Assembly (NCBI RefSeq): GCF_030499535.1
Contig: NZ_JASTLB010000004.1
Span: 454,463 to 518,462, forward strand
From: Streptomyces sp. TG1A-8
GTDB taxonomy: Bacteria; Actinomycetota; Actinomycetes; Streptomycetales; Streptomycetaceae
Reading direction: 5' to 3'
DNA length: 64,000 bases
The translations under genes were made by a program, and so were the position numbers. The notes under the pieces are model-generated. The model made no database searches and was not told where the DNA came from. It saw only the letters and a list, made by a program, of their open reading frames with translations. Below, in pieces: positions 17,367 to 26,011 of this stretch (positions within the stretch are counted from its first letter, which is position 1; each line of letters begins with the position of its first letter).

Positions 17367-19348
17367 GCCTGAGTGGGATCGATGGTGAAGCGCTCGGGGT
17401 AAGCCATGCGGACGTAGTGGATCGCGGTGTGCGAGGTGATCCCGAACAGTCGCATCAGCCGGATCGGGTCGGCGGTTTCGCGGGCCTCGTCGAGGAACCG
17501 GTCCTGCCGGAGCTGGGTGGGGTTGATGCCGATTCGGTCGCGGAGTGCTTTGAAGTTGGAGGGGCCGACGGCGGGCCGGTCGACGTGCAGGGCGGTGATG
17601 GGGCTGACGATCAGGTAGGGGTTGGTGCTCAGTGGCCACCGCTGGTGGCGCTCGATCAGCCAGTCCTTGACGAGTTGCAGTGCGAAGTCGTCCAGGTGGA
17701 TCTCGTGGTCGAGCCGGTTCGGTCTGCGGATCCGCAGGCGCCCGATGGAGCGGTCGAGGTCGTCGAGCCGGATCTCGGCGACTTGTTTGGGACGGACGGC
17801 ATAGACAGCCATCAGGACGAGAGCGAGCTTGTCCTTGATGCCGGGGACCTGGTCCAAGAGCCCCTTGAGTCGGTCCGCCGGGATGGGCCGCGGGACCCTG
17901 ACGGGCGCGGTCAGGTGCACGTTCCTGGCCGGGTCGCGGAAGATCCGGCGCTCGCGCCGCAGGGCCCTGAAGAGCGACCGCAGCCCGGTGAAGTACGAGT
18001 AGTTGACGGCGGCCGTCTTCACCTCCTCCTCGGTGACTTCGTTGAGTGACCTGAGGTGGTCCCAGGCGGGAAGGACGGCCACGACGTGCAGCATGTAGCC
18101 GCGGATCGTGTTCCAGGGCATGGCTGGTGAGGGCCGTTTGCCCTCGCCGCGGAGCACGGACACCCAGGCGCGAAGGTCCGCCTGGAACTGCGCGGGTGCC
18201 TGGCCCACCCACCGGTGGACGGATGCCTCGTCGGTGCCGACCGCCTGTGAATCCGGGGCCAGCAGGCCCTTGGTCTGCAGGAATCCGGCGACTCGGACGG
18301 TGTTGTAGTGCTCGGTGATGCTCCCGGCGCCGTAGACGTCGCGCTCAGGTATCGGGGTGTCGGTGCCGAGCCAGGCCAGCAGCACCCGCAGGGTGCGGAG
18401 GCTCTTCTTGCGAGTGGCGCTGGACCAGGACTGTGCTCGGGCGAGTCGGTCGAGTTCGTCGACGAGGTGCTGCGCCTCGGGCATGATCTTCAGTAGCCCG
18501 GGGTCGCGGATCGCTGTCCAGTCCCGCTCCGGCGCCGGGAAGAGTTCGAGTTGAGCGGGGTCGATCAGGTGCTCAGGCCAGTAGCAGCGGGCCGCTCTGG
18601 CTCGGCGAGCCTGATGCCGTCGTGCGGTTTTGAGGTCGCGGCCGGTCTTGTTCGCGTAGATGTCAATTTCACCGCCGAACCAGAGTTGGTCGAGGACCGG
18701 GGCGTCGGCCAGAGTCTGCTCCAGATGGACGACACGGCAGCGTCGGCAGCGCCCCAAGGAGAGCGGAAGGACTCGGTGGCAGCGCCGGCACTCGCCGGTG
18801 TCGTTGAACCGATTCCAGTTCTTGCAGGCGGAACAGAGCTTCGCGGTGGTGCCGGACCAGGACAGGCAGTGTTCGCAGCTCACAGCCGGGGCATGGGGAT
18901 GCAGTGCCAGATGCCACCGGTTCGGGCGGCGCCGCAGCAGCCCAGCGCGACGGAACAACTCCACCAACGGTCCGCGCAGTTCCGGGAGTCGAGCGAGGTC
19001 CTGCTCGCGGACCAACTGCTGGTCGGCTTCCCGGCCGGCCAGAGCGAGACGGGCCATGTGAAGGGCCAGGCGCTTCCATGCCTCGCCCAGCTGCCGTTCA
19101 GCCGCCATCTGATCGACCGCCGCGGCGACCGCGGGCAGCTCCGGGAAGGAGCGGTTCGCGATCCGATGCGCGTGCTCGATCGTCAGCGTCCGGGGCAGTT
19201 GCGTCCAGGACAGCTGACCGGGGATCTGCGGGGGACAGACTCGCGGATCGTCACAAACGGTCGGTGAGCTCGGCCCTGGCGACCAGGGGCGCCAGCGCGG
19301 GACCGGCAGCTCCGAGCCGAACCGGAAGACCACCTGACGCCAGTGCAT
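17363..19348 (-). CDS. large zinc-ribbon tyrosine-recombinase-like protein
   Basis: 661 residues. N-terminal half holds Cys pairs (CEHCLSWSGTTAKLCSAC, CRRCHRVLPLSLGRCRRC) suggesting zinc ribbons. C-terminal half looks like a diverged tyrosine recombinase: VLMAVYAVRPKQVAEIRLDD (first Arg box) and a tail RQDRFLDEARETADPIRLMR then GITSHTAIHYVRMAYPERF, where a Tyr could act as nucleophile. It is the third gene of a leftward set with an integrase (19703-20938) and an HTH protein (19361-19699), an arrangement like the Tn554 tnpA/tnpB/tnpC module. Start ATG at 19348, 12 bp after the HTH gene. Confidence 0.65.
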   Translation of the reverse strand: MHWRQVVFRFGSELPVPRWRPWSPGPSSPTVCDDPRVCPPQIPGQLSWTQLPRTLTIEHAHRIANRSFPELPAVAAAVDQMAAERQLGEAWKRLALHMARLALAGREADQQLVREQDLARLPELRGPLVELFRRAGLLRRRPNRWHLALHPHAPAVSCEHCLSWSGTTAKLCSACKNWNRFNDTGECRRCHRVLPLSLGRCRRCRVVHLEQTLADAPVLDQLWFGGEIDIYANKTGRDLKTARRHQARRARAARCYWPEHLIDPAQLELFPAPERDWTAIRDPGLLKIMPEAQHLVDELDRLARAQSWSSATRKKSLRTLRVLLAWLGTDTPIPERDVYGAGSITEHYNTVRVAGFLQTKGLLAPDSQAVGTDEASVHRWVGQAPAQFQADLRAWVSVLRGEGKRPSPAMPWNTIRGYMLHVVAVLPAWDHLRSLNEVTEEEVKTAAVNYSYFTGLRSLFRALRRERRIFRDPARNVHLTAPVRVPRPIPADRLKGLLDQVPGIKDKLALVLMAVYAVRPKQVAEIRLDDLDRSIGRLRIRRPNRLDHEIHLDDFALQLVKDWLIERHQRWPLSTNPYLIVSPITALHVDRPAVGPSNFKALRDRIGINPTQLRQDRFLDEARETADPIRLMRLFGITSHTAIHYVRMAYPERFTIDPTQA

Positions 19349-19360
19349 CCCGTCTGCCGA

Positions 19361-19699
19361 TCAGTTGGGCGGAAGCCCGCGCAGGCCACGGCCGTTGCCC
19401 GGAACGGGACGGACCGCGGCGCCGTGATCGGGCCGGGCGCCGGCCACCCGTCGTTCGTCGTGCTCGCGGGAGGCGAGATACGACTCCGGCTCGGCCTGCA
19501 TAAGGTCAGCGACGGTGCAGTCCAACGCTGCGCAGATCTTGTCCAGGTCCTCCAGCCGGACCGTGACCGGCTTGCCGCTCCAGAGTGCCGCGACCTTGCT
19601 CAGCGACGGCGTGAACCCCACCTCCGCGAGGACCGCCTGCAGCTGCGTCGGCCTCCAGATGTCGCGCTGTGCGGCGACCATCCGCAGGTTCCACTTCAT
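19361..19699 (-). CDS. small HTH (XRE/HTH_26-type) protein
   Basis: 112-residue DNA-binding protein. LQAVLAEVGFTPSLSKVAAL then VTVRLEDLDKICAALDCTVADLMQ is the usual ending of an XRE-like HTH. The C-terminus is basic and low in structure. Only three bases separate its start (19699) from the integrase stop (19703), and it is followed closely by the large recombinase; it is probably a regulator or accessory factor of that pair. Confidence 0.75.
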   Translation of the reverse strand: MKWNLRMVAAQRDIWRPTQLQAVLAEVGFTPSLSKVAALWSGKPVTVRLEDLDKICAALDCTVADLMQAEPESYLASREHDERRVAGARPDHGAAVRPVPGNGRGLRGLPPN

Positions 19700-19702
19700 C
19701 GC

Positions 19703-20938
19703 TCATGCCTCCATGCTCAACCGTCGAACTGCCCGGCGTGCGGACTGCAGGCTGGCCAGCTCCGGGTCCGCCTGGACGGTCGACAGGTAGCCGACCGTGG
19801 TACTGGCCCAGATGTGGCCAAGGACCTTCTGGACGTCCCACAGCGCCATGCCGCTCTCGTAGAGGTGGGTGGCCCGCGCGTGCCGCAGCAGGTGGGGAAT
19901 CAAGCAGGTCACCGGCCCGGGAAGATAGAGCTCACCGGCCGTCCTGAGGGCCTTGCGGAACGCGTCGGGCTGCACGGCCGTGGACACGGTGATGCCCGCG
20001 GAGGCCAGCGCCCGGGGACGCCGTTCGGAGGGGAACAGCGGTGCTGCCGGATCCAGGGGGTCGTCGCTGAATACCCCGCGGACTTTCTCGATGTACCACC
20101 ACAGCAGTTCGCGTCCCTCGGCGAACAGGTACGCCTGCCGCTCACGCTTGCCCGAGCCGCCAGCCCCCTTGCCCTGGACCACGAACCGGCCCCACTGGCC
20201 AAGCTCCCAGTGGATGTCTCCGAGGCGGACCGCGCACAATTCGCTCGCACGGACCCCGGAGATGTAGGCGAGTTTGGCCATCACGTAGTCGCGTACGGCC
20301 ACCTGGTACTTGCGCGCCGCCGGGAGCGATGTCCGCCACTGCGCGAAGCACTCCGTCAACGCTCGCTGTGACGGAGGAACGCGCAGGCCGAAGTCACCCC
20401 GGTGCACTGGCCTGTTGAACGTGTCGACCGGCGACTCGACCGTCGCGCCGAACCGTCGGGCGATCTCACCTGCATAGCGCTGTTCCAGGAACGCGAAGTA
20501 GCTGTCGACCTTGGTCAGCTTGCTCCGCACCGTAGAGCGGGCCCGGCGGCCCTGGCCGGTGTAGAAGCGGTCCACGTGCCGCGGCGTGAGCCGCCAGGGG
20601 ACCAGGTCGTAGAAGGAGCACAGCTCCATCACCGGCTGGACCAGCTTCTCCAAGGTTGTGGGAGCAAGCCCGGCGACGTCCCGGGCCCACAGATACTCCG
20701 ACACGGTCTCCAGGTAGAAGCCCTGCTCGTCGACGGCATGGGTCTGTGCGGCAGCCCGCCGCTGGAGCACCTGGACATCGGCCAGACCACTGCCGTCAGG
20801 CCCATCGGCACCGTGCAAGTCGCCGTCCCCCGACTGCCCGGTGAGCAACGTCAGGCGGCGACTTCCCGATTCCCCCATAACCTCGCAAGTTACTGGCCGT
20901 GCTCGCAGAATCTGACAGCAACTCGGGGAATCCGACAC
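19703..20938 (-). CDS. site-specific tyrosine recombinase (integrase)
   Basis: Phage-type integrase. Core-binding region YLWARDVAGLAPTTLEKLVQ; catalytic boxes LAYISGVRASELCAVRLGDI (Arg), then IPHLLRHARATHLYESGM (His-x-x-Arg) and VQKVLGHIWASTTVGYLSTV (His and Tyr nucleophile). All five residues are present, so it looks active. 411 residues from the first start; an in-frame ATG at 20878 would remove a poorly conserved N-terminus. First gene of the three-gene recombinase module. The 130 bp upstream hold no gene. Confidence 0.88.
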   Translation of the reverse strand: MSDSPSCCQILRARPVTCEVMGESGSRRLTLLTGQSGDGDLHGADGPDGSGLADVQVLQRRAAAQTHAVDEQGFYLETVSEYLWARDVAGLAPTTLEKLVQPVMELCSFYDLVPWRLTPRHVDRFYTGQGRRARSTVRSKLTKVDSYFAFLEQRYAGEIARRFGATVESPVDTFNRPVHRGDFGLRVPPSQRALTECFAQWRTSLPAARKYQVAVRDYVMAKLAYISGVRASELCAVRLGDIHWELGQWGRFVVQGKGAGGSGKRERQAYLFAEGRELLWWYIEKVRGVFSDDPLDPAAPLFPSERRPRALASAGITVSTAVQPDAFRKALRTAGELYLPGPVTCLIPHLLRHARATHLYESGMALWDVQKVLGHIWASTTVGYLSTVQADPELASLQSARRAVRRLSMEA

Positions 20939-21070
20939 GAACGGGTGACAGTCGGCGAGAAGGCTCTCACCTCCTCACTTGCACTGTTCTCGCACCAGAG
21001 GGCTCCGAGGAACCCGCGTGAACTCCAGTTGGTAACCCCTGGAGGGCGCGCGGCAGGCTCGGGGTCGTGT

Positions 21071-21568
21071 TCACAGTGCTCCCCGGGAGACGGTCGGGCT
21101 CAGGTAGCGGGCGGCGGCGGACACGAAGTCGTCGTGAGCGGCCTTCGCGGCTTCCCGGGCGGCGGCCAGGTCGTCGGTGGTGGCGGATGCGTCGCGCATC
21201 GCGTACGTCAGCGTGACCATCGCGTCAGCCGCGGCGCGCACGGCCTGGTCCTCGATGAGGACGCGCAGCGCGACCAGGGGGCGGGTGATTGCGCTGCGCG
21301 TCAGGTGACTCTCAGCGCGCAGGGTCTCGACCTGCTCGGGGCCGGCGCCCTTGAGGAGGGCGTCGCCGCGCATCCACATCGCCCGGCGGTGGTCGGATGC
21401 GGCGCAGGCCAGCGTGGTGACGGCCTCCAGCCGGTCCCGGCGGACCGACTCGCCGTGGGCGATGCGCGCCTGTCGTTCGGCGGCGCGTTCCTGGAAGCGG
21501 CCGGAGACGATTGCGCCTGCCAGGGTGCCGGTGATGGCGAGGGCGGCGGTGATGAGGGTGGCTAACAC
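21071..21568 (-). CDS. membrane-anchored hypothetical protein
   Basis: 165 residues: one N-terminal transmembrane helix (LATLITAALAITGTLAGAIV) followed by a long charged, mostly helical region (RFQERAAERQARIAHGES; LEAVTTLACAASDHRRAM). GTG start at 21568 is chosen because AGGAGG lies seven bases upstream; the longer open frame to 21637 lacks such a site. Function unknown; similar proteins occur widely in Streptomyces. Confidence 0.65.
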   Translation of the reverse strand: MLATLITAALAITGTLAGAIVSGRFQERAAERQARIAHGESVRRDRLEAVTTLACAASDHRRAMWMRGDALLKGAGPEQVETLRAESHLTRSAITRPLVALRVLIEDQAVRAAADAMVTLTYAMRDASATTDDLAAAREAAKAAHDDFVSAAARYLSPTVSRGAL

Positions 21569-21795
21569 GCGGGGACCTCCTGGGTGTGGTGAGCGCGGCG
21601 GGAGTGTGGTGTGCAGGCCGGGCGGCCTGGCCCGCACCCGACCGCGAGGGGTTCGGGTGCGAGGCAGGTGGTCCGGAGCAGGGGGTTAGTACTCCAGCTG
21701 TAGATCGCGACCTTCGTAGGGCGAGGTCTTCCCGGCGGCGGCAGCGGCCGGCTTGGGCTTGGTGGCTGCGGCGGGCTGGCGCGTAGGGTGCCGGG

Positions 21796-22728
21796 ATGAT
21801 CGCGATGCCAGAGGAGTTCGCACAGAGCACCGTCGACCGCGAGGGGGAAGCCGGGGCGGCATGGCTCGCCGAGCTGCCCGGGATCGTAGAGGAGTTGCTG
21901 GGGCGCTGGGGGTGCGTGCCGGATGGCGAGGTCATGCACGGAGGTGTTGGCGTCATCGTTCCGGTACGGCGGCGGGCTGAGGAGAGCTCCGTGCTGAAGG
22001 TGTCGTTTCCGCATCCCGGCAACGTCCATGAGCCGGATGCGTTCGTTGCGTGGGGCGGGTGCGGCGCGGTCCTGCTGCATGAGCGCGACGACGAGCGGTT
22101 CGCGATGCTGCTGGAGCGGGTTCAGCCCTCGACCCTGGCGGAGGTCGAGGACGGTGACGAGGTGGTGACCGTCGCCGGGCGACTCAATCGCCGCCTGGCC
22201 ATCCCCGCACCGCCCGGCCTGCCCCGGCTTCGTGAGCAGGCCGATGTCTGGGAGGAGCAGCTGCTCAAGGACGCCGAGGAGCTGTCGCATGCGCTGCCGC
22301 GTCAGGTGCTGGATGCCGCCGTGGGGACCGTTCGGGAGCTGGGTCGGGCCCAGCCGGACACCCTCATCCATGGCGACCTGCATGCCCGGAACATCCTGCG
22401 TGCCGGCCGAGAGCCGTGGCTGGCTGTCGACCCCAAGGGGTACGTGGGAGATCCCGCCTACGACGGCGGCACGCTACTGAAGTCCCGCGCGCTGACGCTC
22501 CTGGAAGCGGATGACCTGCGCAAGGCTGTCCATCGCGTCTTGGACGTCTTCGCAGAGGCCGCGGAACTCGACCGTGAACGCGTCCAGCGGTGGGCCCAGT
22601 TCCATGCCGTCCAGGCTGCGTTCTGGGGTCGCCATCACGGTTTTCGTATCGCCCGCGGCGGACCACGGCTGGACTGGCTCACCGAGTTCGCCGACCGCCT
22701 GGCGGAATTGCTCACCGAACGCTCGTAG
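21796..22728 (+). CDS. aminoglycoside/hydroxyurea phosphotransferase, APH(6)/Hur type
   Basis: 310-residue kinase of the APH(6)/hydroxyurea resistance family (PF04655 pattern). The catalytic loop LIHGDLHARNILRAG holds the Asp and Asn, and AVDPKGYVGDPAYDGGTLL is the metal-binding Asp region. ATP-side contacts (SSVLKVSFPH with the Lys) are present. Expected to phosphorylate streptomycin-like aminoglycosides or hydroxyurea; the sequence cannot tell which. Start ATG at 21796. Complete. Confidence 0.85.
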   Translation: MIAMPEEFAQSTVDREGEAGAAWLAELPGIVEELLGRWGCVPDGEVMHGGVGVIVPVRRRAEESSVLKVSFPHPGNVHEPDAFVAWGGCGAVLLHERDDERFAMLLERVQPSTLAEVEDGDEVVTVAGRLNRRLAIPAPPGLPRLREQADVWEEQLLKDAEELSHALPRQVLDAAVGTVRELGRAQPDTLIHGDLHARNILRAGREPWLAVDPKGYVGDPAYDGGTLLKSRALTLLEADDLRKAVHRVLDVFAEAAELDRERVQRWAQFHAVQAAFWGRHHGFRIARGGPRLDWLTEFADRLAELLTERS

Positions 22729-22778
22729 GCCCGGTCCGGTGGGTGGACGAGTGCGGCCACCGTTGATCATTGTGAGCT

Positions 22779-23003
22779 GTGTGCACCGACGATGAGATGG
22801 TGGCCGCAGGTCACAGCATAGATCCCATCCGGTGGCGGGAGGCATTCGCGGCGGCCATGGGCCGCATCGCGGGCCGCTTCTCCCGATACGAACCCCGCCT
22901 TCGAGCCGGGCGGCTGCTGCTGGGCCTGTTGTCGGACCTGCCCCGCAAGAACTGCTGGACGATCGCGGAGTGGGTCGGGGAGGCCAGCCCTCACGGTATG
23001 CAG
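22779..23003 (+). pseudogene. IS701-type transposase N-terminal remnant
   Basis: About 75 codons equal in pattern to the start of the IS701 transposases in this window: MVAAGHSIDPIRWREAF, MGRIAGRFSRYEPR, LLGLLSDLPRKNCWTIAEWV. Homology ends at about 23003, where the antisense Nudix gene begins. It comes from a different IS701 member than the copies at 12996 and 30639. Confidence 0.75.
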
Positions 23004-23534
23004 CCACCGCGCGGTCCTGAACGCCAAATACCGACTGAAGGCTTCGTGGCTGTCGGGGGTGAAGCGCCACTCCAGCAGGGCCGACCGCAGCTCCAGCTCG
23101 GTCAGCCAACCATGCCAGGCGACCTCATCGGGATCGAGGACCACGGCGTCCGGCACCACGGCTTCGTGCACGCCGAGCCAGTGAGGGCTCAAGCCGCTGC
23201 GGTTGATGAACGTGAACAGCAGGCGCGGCAGCGCACGAATGCCCAGCTCTTCGGCCAGCTTCCTCGCGGCGGCCTGTTCATAGGACTCGCCTACATTTGC
23301 GGCACCACCGACCCCGACCTCATAGAGCCGGGGGAAGCGCGATACCTGCTCCGACCGTCGGTGGACGAGGACCCGTCCATGCTCATCACGACACACCGTC
23401 ACGGCGACTCGGTGCAGCCAACCCTCCTGGATGGCCTGCCGGCGGCTGACCACCATCCCCAGCACACGATCTTGATCGTCGACACGCTCCACCAGTTCAT
23501 CCACGACGCACACCCTGGCAGAGCCCACTGACAT
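23001..23534 (-). CDS. Nudix hydrolase, last residues replaced by IS remnant
   Basis: Nudix-fold hydrolase, similar to isopentenyl-diphosphate isomerase-type Nudix proteins. The Nudix box is recognisable: GVGGAANVGESYEQAAARKL then AEELGI, with Lys where the canonical REUXEE motif has Glu. ATG at 23534 with GGGAAG upstream. Homology runs about 178 residues to 23001; the frame then continues into the antisense IS701 remnant, so the real C-terminus is cut or altered. Function may be reduced. Confidence 0.7.
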
Positions 23535-23659
23535 TGACACTTCCCTGAGCCCGCAGAGGCTGAGCCAGGAGAAATCCCGGTCCTCACATACCTGATCGAC
23601 CGCACCGGATCTTCTACTCTGCCTGTCCACGCGGCCCACACGGCGCTAGCGTCAAGTCC

Positions 23660-24184
23660 ATGATCGTATGGCTCAACGGCACCCACGGCGCAGGCAAGAC
23701 AACGACTAGTGCGCTCGTCCAGCAGCTGATCCCGGACTCACGAGTGTTCGACGCCGAGAAAGTCGGCGAGACACTCATGGACATCGAGCCAGGACTGCCC
23801 GCGACGGACAACTTCCAGCACTGGCCGCCATGGCGGCCCCTCGTGGTCGAAACCGCCCGACGCATCCTCGACTACACCGGCGGAACCCTGGTGATGCCCA
23901 TGACCGTCCTGGTCGAGCAGTACTGGCGCGAGATCAGCTCGGGACTTGCCCAGCACGACATTCCGGTCCGGCACTTCGTACTCCACGCCGACCAGGACAC
24001 CCTCCGCGCACGCATCGCAGGCGACACCGTTCTAGGCCCCAACTCCCCGTTCCGTCTCCAATACCTCGAGCCCTACGCCGAGGCGGCCCGCACGTGGCTG
24101 CACGCCGAAGCCGAGGTCGTCGACACCACGCACCTCACCCCCGCCCAGGCCGCCGGGCAGATCGCAGAGGCCGTCAAGAGTTGA
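23660..24184 (+). CDS. P-loop kinase/ATPase, TmrB-like
   Basis: 174-residue single-domain P-loop protein. Walker A is IVWLNGTHGAGKTTTSALV at the very N-terminus; FDAEKVGETLMDIEPGL and a shikimate-kinase-like LID region (DTLRARIAGDTVLG) follow, with DTTHLTPAQAA near the end. This is the pattern of TmrB, which confers tunicamycin tolerance in Bacillus, and of related small kinases. Third possible resistance gene in 2.4 kb. Confidence 0.75.
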   Translation: MIVWLNGTHGAGKTTTSALVQQLIPDSRVFDAEKVGETLMDIEPGLPATDNFQHWPPWRPLVVETARRILDYTGGTLVMPMTVLVEQYWREISSGLAQHDIPVRHFVLHADQDTLRARIAGDTVLGPNSPFRLQYLEPYAEAARTWLHAEAEVVDTTHLTPAQAAGQIAEAVKS

Positions 24185-24289
24185 GACCTTCCGGCGTCGC
24201 ATCTCGCAGGTGACAACAAGACTGCCTATGTGACAACTACCGTGCTTCGGCTCACCTTCGCATGGCCGACCCATCCACGCGCCCGGTCT

Positions 24290-24844
24290 CTACAAATCGA
24301 ACTCCAGGTGTTCGACGTCGGTGAACTCCACCTCCAGGCCGTGCGCGCGGCGGCCGCCGTCGCGGAAGTACATCTCGCCCAGGCCCTCGGCGGCGATGGC
24401 ACGCAACTGCTGCTCGCTCGCGCCGGCGTCCTGGGCGTCGAACAGGCGGGCCGCGTGCTGCGGGGCCAGGGCGATGGTCAGATGGCGCACGCGGGCGTCG
24501 TCGCTGGTGCCGGGTGCGGCGGTGAACCCGAAGCGGGCGCGGGTGTCGACCACCAGGCCGGTACTGGTGGCCGCCTGGCGCCGGGCTTGTTCGCGGATGC
24601 GGGGCTGCCAGCGGGCGCGGACAGCGTCGGCCAGTCGCGCGGCGAGGTCGGCGCGGGGCCGGCGGATCTGGTCCTTCGCATAGCGCTCGACGGTGCGCTG
24701 GGAGACACCGAGCGCGTCGGCGACCGCGCGGGTGCCCTTGAGCTGCTTGACCAGGTAACGCATCTGCGCACCAGCCGACTTCGGGATGGGGCGGGTGAAT
24801 GCCTGCTGCACGGCGCGGTTCAGGCCGTCGGAAACGGAAGCCAT
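24290..24844 (-). CDS. tpg: telomere terminal protein Tpg
   Basis: 184-residue protein with the hallmark of Streptomyces Tpg, the protein bound covalently to 5' ends of linear chromosomes and plasmids and used to prime end patching. Key blocks: AFTRPIPKSAGAQMRYLVKQ, an HTH region (GTRAVADALGVSQRTVERYA), RARFGFTAAPGTSDDARVRH and a C-terminus ending VEFTDVEHLEFDL. Known Tpg proteins are 184-185 residues. ATG at 24844. Its usual partner tap is not seen in the window. A second copy is broken at 27313-30418. Confidence 0.9.
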   Translation of the reverse strand: MASVSDGLNRAVQQAFTRPIPKSAGAQMRYLVKQLKGTRAVADALGVSQRTVERYAKDQIRRPRADLAARLADAVRARWQPRIREQARRQAATSTGLVVDTRARFGFTAAPGTSDDARVRHLTIALAPQHAARLFDAQDAGASEQQLRAIAAEGLGEMYFRDGGRRAHGLEVEFTDVEHLEFDL

Positions 24845-24984
24845 CGGGGGCGGCCCTTCAAGATCGGCTATACGGGGCTGTAAGGGCCGATCACCCGAAC
24901 CGGCGAGGGAATTGACGCCGGACCGGGTGATCGGCCGCCAGAGGGGCACTCAGGGGCGTGTACGGGGCGTGTAGGGTCTCGCAG

Positions 24985-25175
24985 CCCGTGGCCAACGACA
25001 ACGCCGTGACCTGGCGGTTGTCGCGCTGTCTCACGGCTTGGCCAACCATCCAGTCTCACGACCGTGGCCAAATCCTCGGGACAGCCACCGACGGCAAGCC
25101 CTAGACCTGCGGAGTCTCGCGAATGGCCGCCGCTTGGCCATCGTTCGTGAGATTTGGCCACGGTTCGTGAGACCC
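24985..25175. repeat. iteron-like array upstream of tpg
   Basis: TGGCCA occurs five times (24989, 25039, 25065, 25135, 25155), usually as TTGGCCA or GTGGCCA, interleaved with GTCTCACG or its complement CGTGAGA(C) (near 25028, 25052, 25143, 25164). Units read GTCTCACG-n-TGGCCAA with one inverted set. No gene fits in the 475 bp between tpg and the ArsR gene. Candidates: replication iterons, partition site or tpg operators. Confidence 0.5.
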
Positions 25176-25319
25176 CACAACGGTGTAGGTTCTCAGCCTC
25201 GGCGTCATGCAGCGACGCGGTGACCTGGACGTTTTCAGGTTGTCTCACGTCGTGTCATCTGCCTGCTGTCTCAGCGTCGTGTCATTTCCTCAAGTGCGTT
25301 CGAAACGGCCGACGTTTTC

Positions 25320-25898
25320 TCAGTCTTGGTCCGCGCCGTCTGCTGTGTGGGGAAGCAGGGGGAAGAGTCGGGTGATGAGGGCCACCGGTCGAGCGTCGTC
25401 GGGCCGGGCCAGGGGGCGTTGTTCGCGGTCTTGGTAGGGCGCCATGGCCCGTCGGATCACGTCCGCGACCCGGCTCATCTCTTCGGGTGTCAGGTAGGCG
25501 ACGGCACTGAAGGCTTCGTCCTGACGCCATTCGGCCGGCGCCTCGTCTCGCTGGGTCAGCCATCGCTGCCAGCTCTCGTCCTCCAGCCCGCGGGCCAGGT
25601 CGCCGAACTGCTCCTCCATAGGTGCGCCAGCAGCGTGGGTCTGCTGCTTCAGACGCCAAGGACGTGCCCGGCCCCCGCTGTGGGGAGCCTCTTCGATGTG
25701 TCCGTGACGTGCGAGCTGCCGTAGGTGGAATGAGCAGAGGCCAGAGCTATAGCCCAGCCGGGAGGCGGCTTCGGTCGCCGTGACGGTGCCGACTTCAGCC
25801 AGTAGGTCCAGCAAAGCTGTGCGGACTTCGTGCTCGCGCAGTTCTTCGCTGTTGCCGGCTGTCCGGCCGCCCGGGCTGTTGACATCATCTTCAGTCAC
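25320..25898 (-). CDS. ArsR-type winged-helix regulator
   Basis: 192-residue regulator. N-terminal winged HTH: VRTALLDLLAEVGTVTATEA, ASRLGYSSGLCSFHLRQLAR, wing HGHIEEAPHSGGRARPWRL. The C-terminal half contains a helical ligand or dimer region. GTG at 25898 overlaps the first of two palindromes (25897-25925), so it probably represses itself and the divergent deformylase gene. Confidence 0.82.
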   Translation of the reverse strand: MTEDDVNSPGGRTAGNSEELREHEVRTALLDLLAEVGTVTATEAASRLGYSSGLCSFHLRQLARHGHIEEAPHSGGRARPWRLKQQTHAAGAPMEEQFGDLARGLEDESWQRWLTQRDEAPAEWRQDEAFSAVAYLTPEEMSRVADVIRRAMAPYQDREQRPLARPDDARPVALITRLFPLLPHTADGADQD

Positions 25899-25925
25899 TT
25901 TGCAAAGTCTGCTACTTTGCAAAGG
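25897..25925. promoter_or_regulatory. twin CTTTGCAAAG operators
   Basis: ACTTTGCAAAGT (25897-25908) and ACTTTGCAAAGG (25914-25925) are near-perfect palindromes spaced 17 bp centre to centre. They lie between the ArsR-type gene and def. The site overlaps the regulator start codon, which is typical of autorepression. Confidence 0.75.
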
Positions 25926-26011
25926 ACTTGGCAAGCCGCAGTCCTTGTTGAAGTCATCAGCTGCGGTGACCTCCGCGGCATCTGTGACGTGCGCAAAAAG
26001 GGGAGACAGCT

